NCBI GenBank assembly: GCA_963662155.1
Contig: OY759261.1
Coordinates: 9,767,572-9,831,571 of the forward strand
Source of the DNA: Lamellibrachia columna
Taxonomy: Eukaryota > Annelida > Polychaeta > Sabellida > Siboglinidae
Direction: 5' to 3'
Length of the DNA: 64,000 bases
The stretch's first letter is position 1. Each line of letters starts with the position of its first letter. Under the pieces are notes generated by a model. That model worked only from the letters and a program-made list of their open reading frames with translations, was not told the DNA's origin and ran no database searches. The translations under genes and the position numbers were made by a program. This document shows positions 59,020 to 64,000 of this stretch, piece by piece.

Positions 59020-59130
59020 ACTATATAGCGAATGGCTCATCTATGTGTGTCACTATGTTGGAGGCCTCCAAGTGGGGGGGACAGATTTAAAATGTAGGTT
59101 ATTTCAATTCATATTTTGATCCTGGACTTG
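59020..59130 (+). repeat. Dispersed direct repeat flanking exon 1, copy a
   Basis: TATAGCGAATGGCTCATCTA, then ATGTTGGAGG and CCAAGTGG followed by a run of G, recurs at 59846-59950 with a few differences. The pair brackets the receptor exon at 59336-59455. Family unknown. Confidence 0.8.
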
Positions 59131-59335
59131 AAGAAGAAGTGAATACACATACGTATGATACTGGCCGTCACGGGCACCAATAAAGGAATACCATGAACAC
59201 ACTGGCCTTGTACACTAATTCAGTACATCACCACTTAAAATATTAGCGTGTACCCATTCAGGAAACTAAGACTAGTATATGCCAAGCTATGCGAGAACAC
59301 TGTGAAGCCTGAGATCAGTGTCTGTTGTTACGTAC

Positions 59336-59455
59336 CTGTATAACTGGTGAATACTGTTGGTGGACCATATCTCGGAGGGGCTGTGTCCAATGGTAACTTC
59401 AAGGCACGAGAGCTTTGACCCAACAGCAGAGCTCCAGGGCAGAGGCTTCCAGCAG
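59336..59455 (-). CDS. LRP-like receptor, visible exon 1 (start of propeller)
   Basis: A 120-base exon with acceptor TTTATTTTCAG ending at 59456 and donor GTACGT at 59335. Phase is 1 at both ends, and its last base joins the first two of exon 2 to a glycine codon (SYTG then VAVSVAVDE). The peptide AGSLCPGALLLGQSSRALKL is like the first strand of an LDLR class B propeller, where a cysteine and a LLxGQxxxLRxLxLD-type strand follow the preceding EGF module. A Pro-rich loop (TAPPRYGPPT) follows. The assignment rests on the perfect phase match and propeller-like start, since it lies 35 kb from the next exon. Earlier exons, including any signal peptide and LDL class A repeats, would lie beyond 59455. 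Confidence 0.75.
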
Positions 59456-59845
59456 CTGAAAATAAACAATACAGTACTTACAGGAGATGTCACTTGCAGG
59501 TAATTCCACAACAATATGCTGACATTTATCAAAGTACAGATCTGACTAAGAATAATTTGCATCACAGAATATCTTATTTATACGATGACCTATTAATTAA
59601 ACAAGATGTTCCTGATAAACAAGCATTTGTTCTAATATTAATTATTCTGCCAGTGTTGTCTGTTGTAATAATATATATATTATTTGATATAGCACTAGAC
59701 CCAATATTGTTCGGCCCTACCCCACTTGGTCTGCATCCATTTTGTCTACTGTTTTACCCCAATTGGCCTACTTTTGTTTTTAGGACATACATCATTTGGT
59801 CTACTGTTGGTCTCAAGGCTTCATGTATCCCAGGTGCATCCCCCA

Positions 59846-59950
59846 TATAGCGAATGGCTCATCTATTTATGTCACCATGTTGGAGGTATCCAAGTGGAGG
59901 GGGACATCAATCAAAAACTTGAGATATTTCATATTTCCTGGTATTAAAAT
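59846..59950 (+). repeat. Dispersed direct repeat flanking exon 1, copy b
   Basis: Partner of 59020-59130, 826 bases away in the same orientation, on the 5' side of the receptor exon. Confidence 0.8.
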
Positions 59951-60178
59951 ACTATAACCGGCGTCGTTTTTGTCTCACGCCAGATTTGGCCTCATTTTGT
60001 GATCTCGCCGGATCTCACATTAGATACACCAGGAGTCAGATATAAAATCATATATATGGGACTTTATATCGGTCACTGGTCATTGACAAACTTAACTTTT
60101 TTGAAGAAAAATGATGCATAAACAGGTTTTTGAGACATATTGTTGTATATCTAGTTTGACATTAATCGCCAGCTGGCC

Positions 60179-60466
60179 TTACTGGTATGACACATCGGTG
60201 TATTTTGTAAATACGCCATATTTCACTTTATCGGATAAAAATATATGCAACTGTTCATAATAATCACCACAAGAATGTAATCGTATGTTACGTACAGTGG
60301 GGCTTTTTCGAAGACACTCTTTTTTAAGACAAATTCCAGCACTAGCCTCGCTTTGAGAAAGGTATATTTCCGTCGTTCGATATTGTTCACTCAAACCAAC
60401 TTTTCTAACAACTTGTTTGTACCCGACAAATGAAATAACTGGTAATTGTTTCGAATATTGATTCAA
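60179..60466 (-). CDS. Hypothetical small ORF
   Basis: A 95-codon minus frame with coding-like residue use (for example SEASAGICLKKECLRK, then LHSCGDYYEQLHIFLSDKV). It ends in a proper stop. I do not recognise it and I see no clear splice sites in phase with the receptor. It could be an exon of the receptor's upstream part, a small gene, or a transposon remnant. Confidence 0.25.
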   Translation of the reverse strand: MNQYSKQLPVISFVGYKQVVRKVGLSEQYRTTEIYLSQSEASAGICLKKECLRKSPTVRNIRLHSCGDYYEQLHIFLSDKVKYGVFTKYTDVSYQ

Positions 60467-60687
60467 TGCATAAAAGTTTCTTCAAATTTTAGTGAAAACA
60501 GCATATTATATTATGTGAGGCAAAAACCACATCAACCAGTATGCACACGCATTCATCAAAGTACAGGGGACCATTTCACTAAGATTCTTATGAAATCATT
60601 AGCATAATTTCGCTCTATAAAATCGATTTCGCTCCTTATAGCTATGATCGAAACAGAAAATTGTGTTTCACTAAGAATAAAGCATAA

Positions 60688-60745
60688 AAATGGTCACAGA
60701 AATGCCCTTAAAAATGCTCACAGAAACGCCCTTAAAAACGCTCCT
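60688..60745. repeat. 26 bp tandem repeat, 2-3 copies
   Basis: The word GCTCACAGAAACGCCCTTAA and its variants occur in tandem next to the large 57 bp array but are unrelated to it. Confidence 0.85.
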
Positions 60746-60927
60746 AATTAAAGATGAGGTTAGACCACTCATAACTACATACACCAAAACATATCAATCA
60801 TAAACGGTCAAATTTACCTAACTGGATATTGTCTTCACTACAGTTTTATGCAGAGGTCCTGTTTTTCAGTTAAATAAATTTTCAAAATGTAAGCAATAAA
60901 TAGTTTACACATTGTAGCTGTTTATAG

Positions 60928-62905
60928 GTGTTTTACAGCACGGTGCCACTGACGTTGACAAGTCATTGTGGCTGTTTACAGCATGTGTTTTACAGCACTG
61001 TGCCACTGACGTTGACAAGTCATTGTGGCTGTTTACAGCACGTGTTTTACAGCACTGTGCCACTGACGTTGACAAGTCATTGTGTCTGTTTACAGAATGT
61101 GTTTTACAGCACTGTGCCACTGACGTTGACAAGTCATTGTGGCTGTTTACAGCATGTGTTTTACAGCACTGTGCCACTGACGTTGACAAGTCATTGTGGC
61201 TGTTTACAGCACGTGTTTTACAGCACTGTGCCACTGACGTTGACAAGTCATTGTGTCTGTTTACAGAATGTGTTTTACAGCACTGTGCCACTGACGTTGA
61301 CAAGTCATTGTGGCTGTTTACAGAATGTGTTTTACAGCACTGTGCCACTGACGTTGACAAGTCGTTGTGGCTGTTTACATAATGTGTTTTACAGCACTGT
61401 GCCACTGACGTTGACAAGTCGTTGTGGCTGTTTACACAATGTGTTTTACAGCACTGTGCTACCGACGTTGACAAGACGTTGTGGCTGTTTACAGAATGTG
61501 TTTTACAGCACTGTGTCACTGACGTTGACAAGTCATTGTGGCTATTTACAGAATGTGTTTTACAGCACTGTGCCACTGACGTTGACAAGTCATTGTGGCT
61601 GTTTACTGCACGTGTTTTACAGCACTGTGCCACTGACGTTGACAAGTCATTGTGGCTGTTTACTGCACGTGTTTTACAGCACTGTGCCACTGACGTTGAC
61701 AAGTCATTGTGGCTGTTTACTGCACGTGTTTTACAGCACTGTGCCACTGACGTTGACAAGTCATTGTGGCTGTTTACTGCACGTGTTTTACAGCACTGTG
61801 CCACTGACGTTGACAAGTCATTGTGGCTGTGTACTGCACATGTTTTACAGCACTGTGCCACTGACGTTGACAAGTCATTGTGGCTGTTTACTGCACGTGT
61901 TTTACAGCACTGTGCCACTGACGTTGACAAGTCATTGTGGCTGTTTACTGCACGTGTTTTACAGCACTGTGCCACTGACGTTGACAAGTCATTGTGGCTG
62001 TTTACTGCACGTGTTTTACAGCACTGTGCCACTGACGTTGACAAGTCATTGTGGCTGTTTACTGCATGTGTTTTACAGCACTGTGCCACTGACATTGACA
62101 AGTCGTTATGGCTGTTTACAGCATGTGTTTTACAGCACTGTGCCACTGACGTTGACAAGTCATTGTGGCTGTTTACAGAATGTGTTTTACAGCACTGTGC
62201 CACTGACGTTGACAAGTCGTTGTGGCTGTTTACAGAATGTGTTTTACAGCACTGTGCCACTGACGTTGACAAGTCGTTGTGGCTGTTTACACAATGTGTT
62301 TTACAGCACTGTGCTACCGACGTTGACAAGTCGTTGTGGCTGTTTACAGAATGTGTTTTACAGCACTGTGTCACTGACGTTGACAAGTCATTGTGGCTAT
62401 TTACAGAATGTGTTTTACAGCACTGTGCCACTGACGTTGACAAGTCATTGTGGCTGTTTACTGCATGTGTTTTACAGCACTGTGCCACTGACGTTGACAA
62501 GTCATTGTGGCTGTTTACTGCACATGTTTTACAGCACTGTGCCACTGACGTTGACAAGTCATTGTGGCTGTTTACTGCACGTGTTTTACAGCACTGTGCC
62601 ACTGACGTTGACAAGTCATTGTGGCTGTTTACTGCACGTGTTTTACAGCACTGTGCCACTGACGTTGACAAGTCATTGTGGCTGTTTACTGCACGTGTTT
62701 TACAGCACTGTGCCACTGACGTTGACAAGTCATTGTGGCTGTTTACTGCATGTGTTTTACAGCACTGTGCCACTGACATTGACAAGTCGTTGTGGCTGTT
62801 TACAGCATGTGTTTTACAGCACTGTGCCACTGACATTGACAAGTCATTGTGGCTGTTTACAGAATGTGTTTTACAGCACTGTGCCACTGACGTTGACCAG
62901 TTGTT
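60928..62905. repeat. Minisatellite, 57 bp unit, about 35 copies, open in three frames
   Basis: Unit: TGTGTTTTACAGCACTGTGC, then CACTGACGTTGACAAGTCAT and TGTGGCTGTTTACAGCA. Since 57 is 19 codons and the unit has no stop in two plus frames and one minus frame, it yields frames of 667, 517 and 684 codons (minus repeat NSHNDLSTSVAQCCKTHAV). A marked unit (GTGCTACCGACG) recurs exactly 855 bases apart (61461 and 62316), so a block of 15 units has been duplicated. The simultaneous openness on both strands argues against a selected protein. Confidence 0.97.
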
Positions 62906-63364
62906 GTGTGCACTGTCAAGGTTGTTCGTGAAACCTTTCCTATTCAATTTTGAGTACATTTTCAGCTGTATCTAATTAAAATGTACACCCTTAACCTTCA
63001 TATTGCTATACTCTATGACACAACTTTGGTTAAAGTTGTTGGCACTCTCCGTGAGAAAACTGTCAACACGCCATCGGTGTGTAACAAAAATAGGGCTTAC
63101 TGTATTCAGTGCACTGGCGCGAGGCACGCTGGCGCGCTGAATACAGTAGGTGCGCTGGCAGTTCAGGTAAGCAAATGTGAAGTGATCGATTAGTTTATAT
63201 ACTACCACTATTAGATACAATGACAATTTTTACCATAGATGTATCATGCATCAACATGAAAACTGTACCTATAAAACTGTAGTAAGAGATTTAGATTTTT
63301 TATATATGCTCCACGTACAAATTTTTTTTTTTCAAATGTAGACAAGATTTTAATTTAGTATGCT
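62906..63364. other. Spacer with a short perfect hairpin
   Basis: A GC-rich inverted repeat at about 63097-63152 (TACTGTATTCAG with CTGAATACAGTA, and GGCGCG words inside) could be the remains of a small inverted-repeat element. Otherwise AT-rich with nothing recognisable. Confidence 0.6.
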
Positions 63365-64000
63365 GTGCCAGAATTTCTGTTCAACTTGTCATTAAAAGAG
63401 GGAGTTGTTCCTTTTGAATGGAAAGAAGCAAACATCATACCATTATTTAAAAAGGGTTCGAGAAATAAGTCAGAGAATTACAGACCAGTGAGTTTAACGT
63501 CAGTGATTTGTAAATTATTAGAAAGGTTAATTAAAGACCATATGGTGGACTTCCTCGTTAAGCATAAATTATTAAATTCATCTCAACATGGATTCCTAAA
63601 ACCGACGTCATGCTTAACAAATATGTTATGTTTTTTTGAAGAAATCACTTAAGTGGATAGACGAGGGATCGTCCGTAGATATTATCTACTTAGATTTTCA
63701 GAAAGCTTTTGACAAAGTGCCACATCAAAGATTACTACTTAAATTAAAAGCCCATGGTATTGGGGATGGCATAATTGACTGGATAGAAAAATGGCCAACT
63801 GACAGAAGACAAGAGTGTTGTAGTAGATGGAGAAGTTTCAAACTGGAAATCAGTTTTGCGTGGGGTACCACAAGGATCAGTATTACGACCTTTATTATTC
63901 TTAATATATATCAATGACTTGGACGACAAAATAACAAGTAACGTACTGAAATTTGCAGATGACACAAAAGTGTTTAGAAAGGTTAACACTGATGGTGATA
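63365..64000 (+). mobile_element. CR1-like retrotransposon (copy 3), 5'-truncated, runs off the window
   Basis: The plus strand encodes NLSLKEGVVPFEWKEANIIP, NYRPVSLTSVICKLLERLIK and SSQHGFLKPTSC, then after a shift at about 63650 DIIYLDFQKAFDKVPHQ. After another shift it reads VLRGVPQGSVL and finally LKFADDTKVF near 63945-63975. Order and sequence match residues 265-460 of copy 1. Homology begins abruptly at about 63375, so the copy is 5'-truncated. The frameshifts make it non-functional. Unlike copies 1, 2 and 4 it lies on the plus strand. Confidence 0.92.

Noticed and set aside
60905..62975. Open frames of 684, 667 and 517 codons as genuine proteins
   Set aside because: The repeat unit is 57 bases (19 codons) without stops in these frames. 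Frames on both strands are open at once, which repeat arithmetic explains without selection.

Overview
The window looks like AT-rich animal nuclear DNA: spliced exons, kilobase introns, long microsatellites and minisatellites, and a dense, nested load of transposable elements. The element set (CR1-type non-LTR elements whose first ORF carries a PHD finger and an esterase tail, DIRS-type and Ty3/gypsy-like elements, tRNA-derived SINEs sharing a central core, hAT, Tigger/pogo and fold-back DNA elements) suggests a marine invertebrate. A lophotrochozoan such as a mollusc is my best guess, but I cannot prove the species or phylum from sequence.

Only one host gene can be reconstructed. Seven exons on the minus strand, read from right to left (59455-59336, 24151-24032, 12883-12715, 9943-9780, 8828-8702, 8048-7936, 6876-6757), join in phase through 311 codons. 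They encode an LDL-receptor class B (YWTD-type) beta-propeller of an LRP-like receptor. Neither gene end is visible. One intron has a GC donor instead of GT. The intron between the first two visible exons is 35.2 kb and fills more than half of the window.

Layout. 1-6.7 kb: microsatellites, three minisatellites, a fold-back element with a SINE inside it, and a 1 kb TA-flanked pogo/mariner-like element. 6.7-12.9 kb: the five 3'-most visible exons. Their introns hold a CR1 3' end with a hAT-type MITE nested in it, and a decayed THAP-domain gene. 12.9-24 kb: a 5'-truncated CR1 copy and a degenerate DIRS-type element with a duplicated reverse-transcriptase segment. 24-59 kb (giant intron): a long-inverted-repeat element, a gypsy-like element nested in CR1 sequence, a second CR1 copy split by an LTR-like unit, and seven minisatellite arrays (23, 30, 40, 46, 55 and 65 bp units plus small ones) totalling roughly 12 kb. 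It also holds a hAT-like element, a Tigger element with an internal SINE, and a Jockey/CR1-superfamily fragment. 59-64 kb: the 5'-most visible exon, a 57 bp-unit array open in three frames, and a third CR1 copy running off the window.

Almost every long open frame outside the receptor exons comes from a mobile element or from a tandem repeat whose unit length is a multiple of three. I found no coherent new multi-gene system. The points most worth following are the giant array-packed intron, the GC-AG intron, the higher-order structure in two arrays, a 23 bp array that repeats a steroid-receptor-type response element, and several cleanly datable nested insertions.
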